A stretch of 58,901 bases of DNA from CAZPDM01 sp964585305 (GTDB taxonomy: Bacteria > Planctomycetota > Uabimicrobiia > Uabimicrobiales > JABWCH01): assembly GCA_964585305.1 (NCBI GenBank), contig CAZPDM010000020.1, positions 1-58,901 on the forward strand. The letters run 5' to 3'. Made by a program: the position numbers and the translations under genes. Every line of letters starts with the position of its first letter. Positions within the stretch are counted from its first letter, which is position 1. Below are positions 52,401 through 58,901 of this stretch, in pieces. Below the pieces are notes generated by a model. The model was not told where the DNA came from, searched no databases, and was given only the letters and a program-made list of their open reading frames with translations.

Positions 52401-52984
52401 GCAATGGCACTGATGCAGGGACTGTTATGGTTAAAGAAATCAATCCTAGTTTTTATAACTCTTCTCCTGCATATTTGACTAATGTCAATGGTACATTATT
52501 TTTTAAAGCCTATGAAGAAACTGCTGGTATTGAATTATGGAAAAGCGATGGTACTGAAGCTGGCACTATTATAGTCAAAGACATTGATCCTGGTTCTAAT
52601 CATTCTTACCCTAACTCACTAACTAATTTTAATGGTACATTATTTTTTACTGCCAATGATCCAGTCAAAGGTGCTGAATTATGGAAAAGCGATGGCACTG
52701 AAGCCGGAACTGTCATAGTCAAAGATATTTTTCCTGGTGCTGAGTCATCATCTTCTGCACATTTTACTAATATAAATGGAACATTATTTTTTGCTGCTAA
52801 TGATGGGACTTATGGTATTGAACTATGGAAAAGCGATGGCACTGAAGCTGGAACTGTCATGGTTCAAGATATTTATCCTGGAGTCAATGGAAGCTCTCCT
52901 AGCACTTTAACAAATATCAATAATAAACTGTTTTTCAAAGCCTTAGACACTGAACATGGAACAGAGCTTTGGATTTGTGAATAA
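49469..52984 (+). CDS. Giant lipoprotein with three IPT/TIG domains and 17 ELWxxDGT repeats
   Basis: A 1171-aa protein with a lipoprotein signal (lipobox LCGC near residue 21). Three IPT/TIG immunoglobulin-like domains of ~89 residues follow (about 40-310), each with a TEGPxxGGTxVTITGKGFLN start. Then come 17 repeats of ~49 residues with core ELWKSDGTEAGTVMVKDIYPG and VNGTLFF, plus a terminal half repeat ending ELWICE. ELWxxDGT repeats occur on large surface proteins and probably form beta-propeller-like or beta-rich stalks. The start is GTG, with AGGAG 9 bp upstream. A paralogue follows directly with an identical leader. Likely outer-membrane/surface exposed; ligand unknown. Confidence 0.88.
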   Translation: MKTKLSIWVLLIPAIFILCGCMGSSDRIPEKENDDNNSSKPSLTSINPTEGPIAGGTTVTITGKGFLNAARNRSTNVTIGGKNATDITVASNTQITCKTPIGIHGNQAVVVSTSEGSTEENITFMYWSKPSISSISPTEGNSSGGTTVTITGKGFLNATRNREIRITVGGNNATDITISSDTRITCKTPNGKHGKQTVVVSTSGGNSEESIIFTYWSKPSLSSISPTEGPSSGGTDVTITGKGFLNAARDRATNVTIGGKNATDITVVSNTQITCKTPSGSEGTCNVVVTTTGGASNESIKFTYTKPPCRMIKDINTISNASNPDYLTVVENVFFFIADDGIHGQELWKSDGTEAGTVIVKDICSGSSGASSQYLTNVNGILFFTADDQTNGTELWKSDGTEADTVMIKDIYPGPNGSSPQQLTNANGILFFIASDGTHSYELWKSDGTEVGTVMIKDINTGSNGSFPLSLTNVNGTVFFSASDGTNGIELWKSNGTEVGTIMVKNINPGSNASLPLYLTNVNGTLFFAADDGTHGYELWKSNGTEVGTVIVKDSNPGSDGSSSESLTNVNGRLFFRAYDSTHGYELWKSDGTEAGTVMVKDILSGSDSSFPSYFTDVNGTLFFIATDETHGNELWKSNGTNAGTVMVKDIYTGSNSSSSKDLTNVNGILFFSAYDATNGNELWKSDGTEAGTAMVKDIYLGWSSFPEKFISFKNTLFFSATDNSITTRGTFVGRELWKSNGIAAGTVMIKDINVDTASSYPLWLINIGNIVFFTASDGAAGSDNYKLWKSDGTENGTTMVKDIKPNDFTLTNVNETLFFGANNETNGNELWKSDGTDAGTIMVKDIYPGAYNSSPQNLVNVNGTLFFSANNGTNGQELWKSDGTSAGTVMVKDIYTGSNSSSPERLTNINGTLFFTANDGTNGKELWKSDGTSAGTVMVKDIRPGSSSSYPENLVDVNGILFFGANDGTHGIELWKSNGTDAGTVMVKEINPSFYNSSPAYLTNVNGTLFFKAYEETAGIELWKSDGTEAGTIIVKDIDPGSNHSYPNSLTNFNGTLFFTANDPVKGAELWKSDGTEAGTVIVKDIFPGAESSSSAHFTNINGTLFFAANDGTYGIELWKSDGTEAGTVMVQDIYPGVNGSSPSTLTNINNKLFFKALDTEHGTELWICE

Positions 52985-53001
52985 TATTGTTTTTTATAAA
53001 T

Positions 53002-53030
53002 AAAAATGGATGGCTAAAACCATCCATTTA
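53002..53030 (+). terminator. Terminator after the first ELWxxDGT gene
   Basis: An AAATGGATGG/CCATCCATTT stem with a short A-rich loop. The same stem sequence recurs after the second paralogue at 55536-55580. Confidence 0.75.
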
Positions 53031-53087
53031 AAAAAAATATATTTTATCGTAATTGTTATCTGTTTAAAACATTAGGAGAATGTAGTT

Positions 53088-55529
53088 GTGAAAACGAAGT
53101 TATCAATATGGGTACTATNNNNNNNNNNNNNNNNNNNNNNNNNNNNNNNNNNNNNNNNNNNNNNNNNNNNNNNNNNNNNNNNNNNNNNNNNNNNNNNNNN
53201 NNNNNNNNNNNNNNNNNNAGGACCTTCTTCTGGAGGAACTGATGTTACAATAACAGGAAAAGGATTCCTTAATACAGCACGTGATCGTGCAACCAATGTT
53301 ACCATTGGTGGGAAAAATGCTACTGATATCACCGTTGTTAGCGATACACAGATTACTTGTAAAACTCCGGACGGAACGCAAGGCAATAAAGCTGTTGTTG
53401 TCAGCACTTCCGAAGGAAGCACAGAGGAAAATGTTACCTTTACGTATTGGAGGAAGCCTTCTCTTACTAGTATCAGTCCTAACGAAGGGCCTGCTGCAGG
53501 AGGAACTGATGTTACAATAACAGGAAAAGGATTCCTTAATGCAACACGTAATCGTGCGGCCAATGTTACCATGGGTGGAAATAGTGCTGTTGATATCACA
53601 GTTGTTAGCGATACACAGATTACTTGTAAAACTCCGGACGGAACACAAGGCAGTCAAGCTGTTGTTGTCAGTACTTCTGGTGGAAACACAGCAGAAAACA
53701 TCACTTTTACTTATTGGAGTAAGCCTTCTCTTACTAGTATCAGTCCTACCGAAGGGCCTGCTGCAGGAGGAACTGATGTTACAATAACAGGAAAAGGATT
53801 CCTTAATGCAACACGTAATCGTGCGGCCAATGTTACCATGGGTGGAAATAGTGCTGTTGATATCACAGTTGTTAGCGATACACAGATTACTTGTAAAACT
53901 CCGGACGGAACACAAGGCAGTCAAGCTGTTGTTGTCAGTACTTCTGGTGGAAACACAGCAGAAAACATCACTTTTACCTATTGGATTAAGCCTTCTCTTA
54001 CTAGTATCAGCCCTAACGAAGGAACTCTTGCAGGAGGAACTGATGTTACAATAACAGGAAAAGGATTTCTTAATGCAGCACGTGCAACTAACATTACCAT
54101 TGGCGGAAATAATGCTACTAACATCACAGTTGTTAGTGATACACAAATTACTTGTAAAACACCTTCTGGAACCGAAGGAAGTCAAAATGTTGTTGCAACT
54201 ACAAGCGGAGGATCTTCTGATGAATCTATAAATTTTACTTATGTTAAACCTTGTAGAATGATCAAAGATATTTCTTTAGGTTCTTCTTCTCCTTCGTATT
54301 TTGCTGCAATAGGAAACACTTTGTTTTTTGCTGCTAATGATGGTACCAATGGTAATGAACTATGGAAAAGCGATGGCACTCAAGATGGAACAGTCTTGGT
54401 TAAAGATATTTATCCTGGTGTTGATAACTCTTCTCCTGAATTTTTAACTAATGTAAATGGGACATTATTTTTTAGAGCTAACAATGGAACTAATGGCATT
54501 GAACTTTGGAAAAGCGATGGTACTGAAGTTGGCACTGTTATAGTCAAAGATATTCGGCCTGGCATCGATAATTCAACTCCTGATAATATGGTTAATGTAA
54601 ATGGGACATTATTTTTTAAAGCTAACAATGGAACTAATGGCATTGAACTTTGGAAAAGCAATGGTACTGATGCCGGCACTGTTATGGTTAAAGATATCTA
54701 TCCTGGTTCTAGTGATGCTTCTATTCTATATTTAACTAATGTAAATGGGACATTATTTTTTAGAGCTACTAATGGTGTTGATGGAATTGAGCCATGGAAA
54801 AGCGATGGAACTGATGCTGGTACTGTTATGCTCAAAAATATCTATCCTGGTTCTACTAACTCTTCTTGTGTATATTTTATTGATGTAAATGGAACATTAT
54901 TTTTTGCTGCTAACGATGGGACTAATGGTAATGAATTATGGAAAAGCGATGGGACAGAAGCTGGTACTGTTTTAATCAAAAATATCAATCCTGGTTCTAG
55001 TAGTGCTTCTCCTTCATATTTAGCTAATATAAATGGAACTGTATTTTTTAGAGCTAGTGATGGAACTAATGGTGTTGAACTATGGAAAAGTGATGGTACT
55101 GATGCTGGTACTGTTTTAATTAAAAATATCAATCCTGGTTCTAGTAACTCTAATCCACTTTATTTTACTAAGGCAAATAATACCATATTTTTTAGAGCCA
55201 CAAATGGAACTAATGGCGTTGAACTATGGAAAAGCAATGGTTCAGAAGCCGAAACTGTTATGGTCAAGGATATTTATCCAGGTGCTAATGATGCTTCTAT
55301 TAGCAATTTAATCAATATAAACGAAACATTATTTTTTGCGGCTAATGATGGAACTAATGGCATTGAATTATGGAAAAGCGATAGCTCAGACGCAGGAACT
55401 GTTATGGTTCAAGATATTTACACGGGTGCTACAGGAAGTTCTCCCAGTAATTTTATCAATATCAATAATAAACTTTTTTTCTCAGCCACAGATAGTGAAC
55501 ATGGAACAGAGCTTTGGATTTGTGAATAA
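53088..55529 (+). CDS. Second ELWxxDGT/IPT lipoprotein, interrupted by an assembly gap
   Basis: This is a paralogue of the preceding gene. Its leader and first 31 coding bases (GTG start) are identical to the neighbour's, so it should also carry a lipoprotein signal, but that part lies under 100 Ns. After the gap come one partial and several full IPT/TIG domains (two of them nearly identical at DNA level), then eight ELWxxDGT repeats and a terminal half repeat ending ELWICE. The reading frame happens to stay open through the Ns, but the true length and domain number are unknown because the gap size is a placeholder. As shown it encodes 813 residues, including the unknown ones. Confidence 0.75.
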   Translation: MKTKLSIWVLXXXXXXXXXXXXXXXXXXXXXXXXXXXXXXXXXXGPSSGGTDVTITGKGFLNTARDRATNVTIGGKNATDITVVSDTQITCKTPDGTQGNKAVVVSTSEGSTEENVTFTYWRKPSLTSISPNEGPAAGGTDVTITGKGFLNATRNRAANVTMGGNSAVDITVVSDTQITCKTPDGTQGSQAVVVSTSGGNTAENITFTYWSKPSLTSISPTEGPAAGGTDVTITGKGFLNATRNRAANVTMGGNSAVDITVVSDTQITCKTPDGTQGSQAVVVSTSGGNTAENITFTYWIKPSLTSISPNEGTLAGGTDVTITGKGFLNAARATNITIGGNNATNITVVSDTQITCKTPSGTEGSQNVVATTSGGSSDESINFTYVKPCRMIKDISLGSSSPSYFAAIGNTLFFAANDGTNGNELWKSDGTQDGTVLVKDIYPGVDNSSPEFLTNVNGTLFFRANNGTNGIELWKSDGTEVGTVIVKDIRPGIDNSTPDNMVNVNGTLFFKANNGTNGIELWKSNGTDAGTVMVKDIYPGSSDASILYLTNVNGTLFFRATNGVDGIEPWKSDGTDAGTVMLKNIYPGSTNSSCVYFIDVNGTLFFAANDGTNGNELWKSDGTEAGTVLIKNINPGSSSASPSYLANINGTVFFRASDGTNGVELWKSDGTDAGTVLIKNINPGSSNSNPLYFTKANNTIFFRATNGTNGVELWKSNGSEAETVMVKDIYPGANDASISNLININETLFFAANDGTNGIELWKSDSSDAGTVMVQDIYTGATGSSPSNFININNKLFFSATDSEHGTELWICE
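53119..53218. other. Assembly gap of exactly 100 N
   Basis: A run of 100 Ns starts right where the second paralogue stops being distinguishable from the first. This is a scaffold gap of unknown real size, caused by the near-identical repeats. Confidence 0.98.
53454..53987 (+). repeat. Near-perfect 267-bp tandem duplication (two IPT units)
   Basis: 53454-53720 and 53721-53987 are almost identical; the next IPT unit, which starts with the same bases at 53988, has diverged. 267 bp is exactly 89 codons, one IPT domain, so the frame is kept. Confidence 0.9.
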
Positions 55530-55535
55530 TATTTT

Positions 55536-55580
55536 CTAAATAAAAAAATGGATGGGGTAACCATCCATTTTTTTATTTAG
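55536..55580. terminator. Bidirectional terminator after the second ELWxxDGT gene
   Basis: A perfect 20-bp stem with a 5-nt loop between the convergent lipoprotein and pseudouridine synthase genes. Confidence 0.85.
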
Positions 55581-55588
55581 AAAACAAG

Positions 55589-56311
55589 CTAATCTAAAGT
55601 TACATTCATCTGCTTTATATACTCATCCCAAAATAAAGGTGGGGGGGCTGTGATTTTCATTTTTTTTTGTAGTGTAGGATGGGTAAAACAAATTTGATGC
55701 GCATGTAAACAATGGCCTGGAAGAGCGACATGCCAAGGAGAATTACGCAATAAGTAGTATTCCCATAAAAAAGGAAGGCCAGCATGGACATATAAGGTTT
55801 CTCCAACCACAGGATGTCCTAAGCTGGCCAAATGTATTCTGATTTGATGCTTTCGTCCGGTATGAGGTCGAAGATGCAAAAGGCTATAGTCTTTAGAATG
55901 TGCCAGACAACGGTATTCAGTAAGCGAAGGCATTCCATCAGGAGAAATTTTCATTTTTATTTTTATAATTGAATCAGAAGAACAATCCTTTTGCAAAGGT
56001 AATTCAATTTTTCCTTGAAAATTAGGAAGAACACCATAAACAATGCTAAGATATTCTTTATAAATAAGCCTTTTCTCAAACTGGCGATTTAAAGATTCTG
56101 CAGCATGACTATTACGCGCTATAATAAGTACTCCTGAAGTATCTTGATCCAAACGATGTGCTAACCAAACTTCTTTAAATGTGGTGCGAAGTCTTGAAAT
56201 AACGCTGTCTCCTTGATAATGTCCAACCGGATGACAAATAAGTCCGACAGGCTTATTTAATACAAGCATTTCAGAATCTTCATAAAGTACTGGAATATTG
56301 TATGACACCAT
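55589..56311 (-). CDS. RluA-family RNA pseudouridine synthase
   Basis: A 240-aa enzyme converting uridine to pseudouridine in rRNA or tRNA. The catalytic motif HRLDQDTSGVLIIAR has the expected Asp (about residue 55), and the family segments KEYLSIVYGVL and LRPHTGRKHQIRIHLASLGHPVVGE are present. No N-terminal S4 domain exists; the protein starts directly with YNIPVLYEDSEMLVLNKP, as in the shorter RluA/TruC-like members. The specific target site cannot be told. It ends at the shared terminator. Confidence 0.92.
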   Translation of the reverse strand: MVSYNIPVLYEDSEMLVLNKPVGLICHPVGHYQGDSVISRLRTTFKEVWLAHRLDQDTSGVLIIARNSHAAESLNRQFEKRLIYKEYLSIVYGVLPNFQGKIELPLQKDCSSDSIIKIKMKISPDGMPSLTEYRCLAHSKDYSLLHLRPHTGRKHQIRIHLASLGHPVVGETLYVHAGLPFLWEYYLLRNSPWHVALPGHCLHAHQICFTHPTLQKKMKITAPPPLFWDEYIKQMNVTLD

Positions 56312-56346
56312 ACTATTTATTCAAAAAATCTATAATGGCACTAAAA

Positions 56347-56364
56347 GGGATGCAAGAGCATCCC
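56347..56364 (-). terminator. Small hairpin terminator
   Basis: A GGGATGC/GCATCCC stem with a 4-nt loop and TTTT on the minus strand, after the STAS-domain gene. Confidence 0.7.
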
Positions 56365-56403
56365 AGAAAATGCTTTCAATAAAATTTGATAGAAGAAGAA
56401 CAT

Positions 56404-57120
56404 TTAAAGAAATTGTATTTTTCCACCTGATATAATCTTGAATGTTGCTAAACAAAGTGGACATTTATAAGTTCCCTCTACTAAGGAACTACCTAATGCA
56501 ATTTTTTTACCACACTTCTTACACAAAATAGCAAAAACTTTTGGTTTTGTTCCTGCAGGTTGTTTTTTCTGAGCATCTGAATCTTTGTTTCCAGTTGATA
56601 AATTGGACTTAGTTTTTTCTACTGGAGAAATGTTTCTTTTCGCACCAACTGTAGGTGCAGGTGGTGCAGGTCTAAATCTGGAAGTAGATGGAGGTGGAGG
56701 AGGAGCTGGAATTTCAGATTTAGTAGATTGAGAAGTTTTTTGAGGAACAGATTCACCAGGCTTTTTAGGCTGAAAATACTTAATTGCTTCATCTTCGGTT
56801 TTGAAAAGTTTGATAAGTTTAAGTAATCCTAATACATTAAAAAGCCCGACAATACGATCTGGTACTTCAACTAAGCAAAAATCGCCTGCTTCATCTTTAG
56901 AGCGATCTGCTAATTTTACTAGTACGCCCATACCAGTACTATTGATATATTGAACCTGCGAAAAAACAATAATAAGCCGCCGAAATCCTTGTTCTAAAAA
57001 CTTAGAAAGTTTATCTTCAAATTGATAAACAGTTGTCCCATCTATAGAACCTTTAATTCGGCAGACAATTGTAAGAATGCCATCTGGCAATGAAATTTGA
57101 CGATGTTGAAATTCGATCAT
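56404..57120 (-). CDS. STAS-domain protein (anti-sigma factor antagonist type) with C-terminal zinc ribbon
   Basis: A 238-aa cytoplasmic protein. Residues ~1-110 are a STAS domain of the SpoIIAA/RsbV kind, with the phosphorylatable Ser/Thr site in YINSTGMGVLVKL (near residue 57). A Pro/Ser/Lys-rich linker spans ~115-195. The end carries a zinc ribbon, CKKCGKKIALGSSL...YKCPLC, with two CxxC pairs. STAS proteins bind anti-sigma kinases and release sigma factors, or act as switches in phosphorylation relays. The zinc-ribbon fusion is less usual and may add a partner or nucleic-acid contact. No RsbW-like kinase or phosphatase gene is nearby. Confidence 0.88.
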   Translation of the reverse strand: MIEFQHRQISLPDGILTIVCRIKGSIDGTTVYQFEDKLSKFLEQGFRRLIIVFSQVQYINSTGMGVLVKLADRSKDEAGDFCLVEVPDRIVGLFNVLGLLKLIKLFKTEDEAIKYFQPKKPGESVPQKTSQSTKSEIPAPPPPPSTSRFRPAPPAPTVGAKRNISPVEKTKSNLSTGNKDSDAQKKQPAGTKPKVFAILCKKCGKKIALGSSLVEGTYKCPLCLATFKIISGGKIQFL

Positions 57121-57223
57121 ATATATTTATCACATCAAAAATGGTAATCTAATTGACTTCAGCATATAAAGTATGCTACAAAAAATAACTTTTCTAAATT
57201 TGTCTAATAAAAAAAACTGTTGG

Positions 57224-57763
57224 TTATTGATTAGAAGTATTTGTGTCTAATGCCTGACAAATGGATACAGATTGATTATTAGAAAGTTCTTTTAATGGGC
57301 CATCTGCAAGAAAAATAAAGTTTGAATTTTTCACAAGATTGGATATATTTTTAAGATTTTCTGGCATGTTTGTATTATGTGCTGTAATAATATATGAGAT
57401 ATTATATTGTTGTTGAGTTAATAACCATTTTTGGATTTTTTCAACTTTTTGTAAACTATCTAAATGTAAAGCAATAACATATTGTAAATTTTTCTTTTGA
57501 GAAATTTGATAAGGAAATTCTGTTGTTAATTCTGATAATTTTAATGAAGGATCTCTTGATAATATCTCTATTTCTTTATTAAAACCATCTATAGTAGCAA
57601 GTCTAATATTATCATCGGGAGTTTCTAAGAACATAAGCGCGTACGGAGCATACTTTATAGCAAGTGGAAGCAATTCGCCAATAAGTTGAAATGGAGCTAA
57701 TAAAGCATCACAAGCTGAAAGAAATAAAGCTAGTGATAGAACTAAAATTATGACAATTTTCAT
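57224..57763 (-). CDS. Lipoprotein of unknown function
   Basis: A 179-aa protein with a lipoprotein signal (MKIVIILVLSLALFLSAC, lipobox LSAC). The rest suggests an alpha/beta domain, with segments such as LQYVIALHLDSLQKVEKIQKWL, NISYIITAHNTNMPENLKN and SNFIFLADGP, but no family is recognised. The frame opens at 57796; the ATG at 57763 has AAAGGA upstream and yields a proper signal peptide. The promoter is at 57806-57834. Confidence 0.75.
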   Translation of the reverse strand: MKIVIILVLSLALFLSACDALLAPFQLIGELLPLAIKYAPYALMFLETPDDNIRLATIDGFNKEIEILSRDPSLKLSELTTEFPYQISQKKNLQYVIALHLDSLQKVEKIQKWLLTQQQYNISYIITAHNTNMPENLKNISNLVKNSNFIFLADGPLKELSNNQSVSICQALDTNTSNQ

Positions 57764-57805
57764 AAACAAAAATCCTTTATATAAAGGTAGAAACATCTCA
57801 AGAGA

Positions 57806-57834
57806 ATTTTAGCTTTTTTTTTATATAATGTCAA
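57806..57834 (-). promoter_or_regulatory. Promoter of the lipoprotein gene
   Basis: Minus-strand TTGACA (57834-57829), 17 bp, TAAAAT (57811-57806), about 45 bp before the start codon. Confidence 0.8.
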
Positions 57835-57945
57835 GTTATGGATTGTGATAAAGTTATTTTTTATTAAAAAGATAAGTTTTTATGCAAGTTTTTTAGTTTT
57901 TAAAAAGATACTTGATTAAGTTTATAATAAAGTTTCATCAATTTC

Positions 57946-58497
57946 TTATTTTTTTTTAATAAGTAAAACTTTATTACTTTGCCAAAAAGATTCAATACTT
58001 CCTGGCTGCCACCAAGAAACTAATTCTGGTTGTAAAATCCATTCCGGACGATGAAAAGGAACAACTCCAGGAGACAATATACCACCTTTTGCCCATCTTC
58101 CTCGTATTTGAAGCAATTTATCTCCTTGAAATGCACGATTTAGTCTTTTTACAACACGACGAATTGCAATATCTTGCATGTGATTTGAAGTACTTTCTTG
58201 AATTGTATAATCCAAACCAGATTTTACATTAGACTTTGCATTATCATAAACATCGCTTGCTGTTTGGCATAACCAATCTAAAATATCTGGATTTTCCTTA
58301 AAATGTTCAAAATACGCTTCTTCATAGAATAAAGTTACTGCCTCTAACCAGGAATAATATTTTCCTTCTACTTCATGAGCAATTTTCCAATTATCTACAC
58401 CATAAGCTACATTCAAAGCATCAGTGAGTTGATCTCTTTTTTTTCCAGCAAAACCCGGGCGTTCTAAAAATACCCATCCTTCTTGGGATGTTTCCAT
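57946..58497 (-). CDS. Conserved-looking cytoplasmic protein, family not recognised
   Basis: A 183-aa soluble protein without signal peptide or TM segment, rich in Trp (nine or more) with a mixed alpha pattern. Notable segments are GWVFLERPGFAGKKRDQ at the N-terminus, TLFYEEAYFEHFKENPDILDWL, HMQDIAIRRVVKRLNRAF and the C-terminal PGVVPFHRPEWILQPEL with WWQPGSIESFWQSNKVLL. The density of Trp, Pro and His suggests a conserved compact domain rather than a random frame, but I cannot name a function. The ATG at 58497 is preferred over the GTG at 58500, since AGGAG lies 8 bp before it. Confidence 0.7.
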   Translation of the reverse strand: METSQEGWVFLERPGFAGKKRDQLTDALNVAYGVDNWKIAHEVEGKYYSWLEAVTLFYEEAYFEHFKENPDILDWLCQTASDVYDNAKSNVKSGLDYTIQESTSNHMQDIAIRRVVKRLNRAFQGDKLLQIRGRWAKGGILSPGVVPFHRPEWILQPELVSWWQPGSIESFWQSNKVLLIKKK

Positions 58498-58540
58498 CAC
58501 TTTTACTCCTAAAAACTAAGATTATAATTTTGTATATATA

Positions 58541-58750
58541 ATGAATAGACAAAAGTTTTTGGACTAAAAAATATGCCAACTACGTGTTTGAGACCCAACT
58601 ATGAGGAATTGAACCCGCCGCTGCAAATTTTTTTTCGTTAAAGCCGGCTGTCTATAAACGGCGGGTTAATTCCTACCATGCACTACGTGCATGGACGAGT
58701 TTACTTAGCTAAAGTTAGTATTGAGATAGTCCAAATACTTTTGACAGACT
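58541..58750 (+). repeat. MITE-like element with terminal inverted repeats and internal hairpin (copy B)
   Basis: About 210 bp, non-coding. Left end AATAGACAAAAGTTTTTGGACTA (58544-58566) is mirrored by a similar inverted segment at 58727-58750 with a few mismatches. Inside are a 71-bp palindrome (58604-58674, arms AGGAATTgAACCCGCCG and CGGCGGGTTAATTCCT) and a small perfect hairpin CCATGCAC/GTGCATGG (58676-58694). Partial copies lie at 650-690, 6090-6158 and 6160-6265. Confidence 0.7.
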
Positions 58751-58784
58751 ACTTATATATACAATACTATATATATCATGTCCC

Positions 58785-58856
58785 TATATATACAACACCC
58801 TTTGCTATATATATAGGAAACTAGTCTTATATATAGCAAAGGGTGCTGTATATATA
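58785..58856. repeat. Large inverted repeat with 29-nt arms
   Basis: Arms 58785-58813 and 58828-58856 are complementary at 28 of 29 positions, around a 14-nt loop. The core CACCCTTTGC/GCAAAGGGTG is embedded in TA runs. No gene is seen. Confidence 0.9.
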
Positions 58857-58888
58857 CGCGATATATCGCACTTGAGCGATATATCGCG
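58857..58888. repeat. Inverted repeat with 13-nt arms made of two self-palindromic units
   Basis: CGCGATATATCGC (58857-58869) and its complement GCGATATATCGCG (58876-58888) flank a 6-nt loop. Each arm contains the 12-bp palindrome GCGATATATCGC, so the site is also a direct repeat of a dyad. It directly follows the larger inverted repeat. Confidence 0.9.
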
Positions 58889-58901
58889 GCCACTAAGTGA
58901 A

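Overview
The window is AT-rich Gram-negative bacterial DNA carrying about 40 genes. Lipoprotein signal peptides, an RND pump with its periplasmic adaptor, and many secreted proteins indicate two membranes. The mix of a TPR-containing Ser/Thr kinase, ELWxxDGT/IPT lipoproteins, a bacterial Ro60 protein and tandem families of unrecognised proteins is what I would expect from a deep-branching Planctomycetota/PVC-type bacterium. No rRNA or other phylogenetic marker is present, so this placement is inference. Promoters are of the housekeeping type (TTGACA, 16-17 bp, TATAAT-like), and most transcription units end in strong hairpins.

Layout. 1-700: an IS200/IS605 transposase and a short dispersed repeat. 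0.7-7.3 kb: two paralogous membrane proteins, a TPR protein, an SSS-family symporter, a cluster of dispersed repeats and an EpmA-like EF-P lysine ligase. 7.3-10.7 kb (minus): a likely operon of a small membrane protein, a TROVE/Ro60 RNA-binding protein and a membrane-anchored coiled-coil protein, divergent from cydAB (10.8-13.1 kb). 13.2-16.2 kb: Hsp20, a decayed manA, an ABC ATPase and a cysteine-cluster protein. 16.3-20.0 kb: two paralogous secreted FlgT_N-like proteins and a secreted papain-like peptidase. 20.2-24.1 kb: a membrane protein with a long disordered tail, a lipoprotein, an ABC-2 permease and a small secreted protein. 24.3-27.9 kb: a glycogen/starch-synthase-like enzyme, a broken IS607 transposase and a secreted M14 carboxypeptidase. 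28.1-30.5 kb: two tRNA-Arg genes followed by an AAA-ATPase/DUF4435 pair resembling the PARIS anti-phage system. 30.5-41.4 kb: a membrane/STN-like protein, a 1190-aa SHMT-GcvT-like-GcvT fusion, a transglutaminase-like protein, a Ser/Thr kinase with nine TPRs and a coiled-coil/HEAT protein. 41.5-49.2 kb: an RND pump and adaptor, a small three-repeat protein, and a TetR regulator with an alpha/beta hydrolase. 49.3-55.6 kb: two paralogous giant lipoproteins, the second broken by a 100-N assembly gap. 55.6-58.9 kb: an RluA-type pseudouridine synthase, a STAS/zinc-ribbon protein, a lipoprotein, an unrecognised protein, then a MITE-like repeat and strongly structured non-coding DNA at the edge.

The points most worth following up are the PARIS-like pair beside the tRNA genes (its nuclease lacks an obvious N-terminal catalytic Glu), the Ro60 gene flanked by two membrane-protein genes under a symmetric divergent promoter, the triple one-carbon fusion enzyme, the tandemly expanding ELWxxDGT/IPT lipoproteins, and the nested inverted repeats at the right edge.
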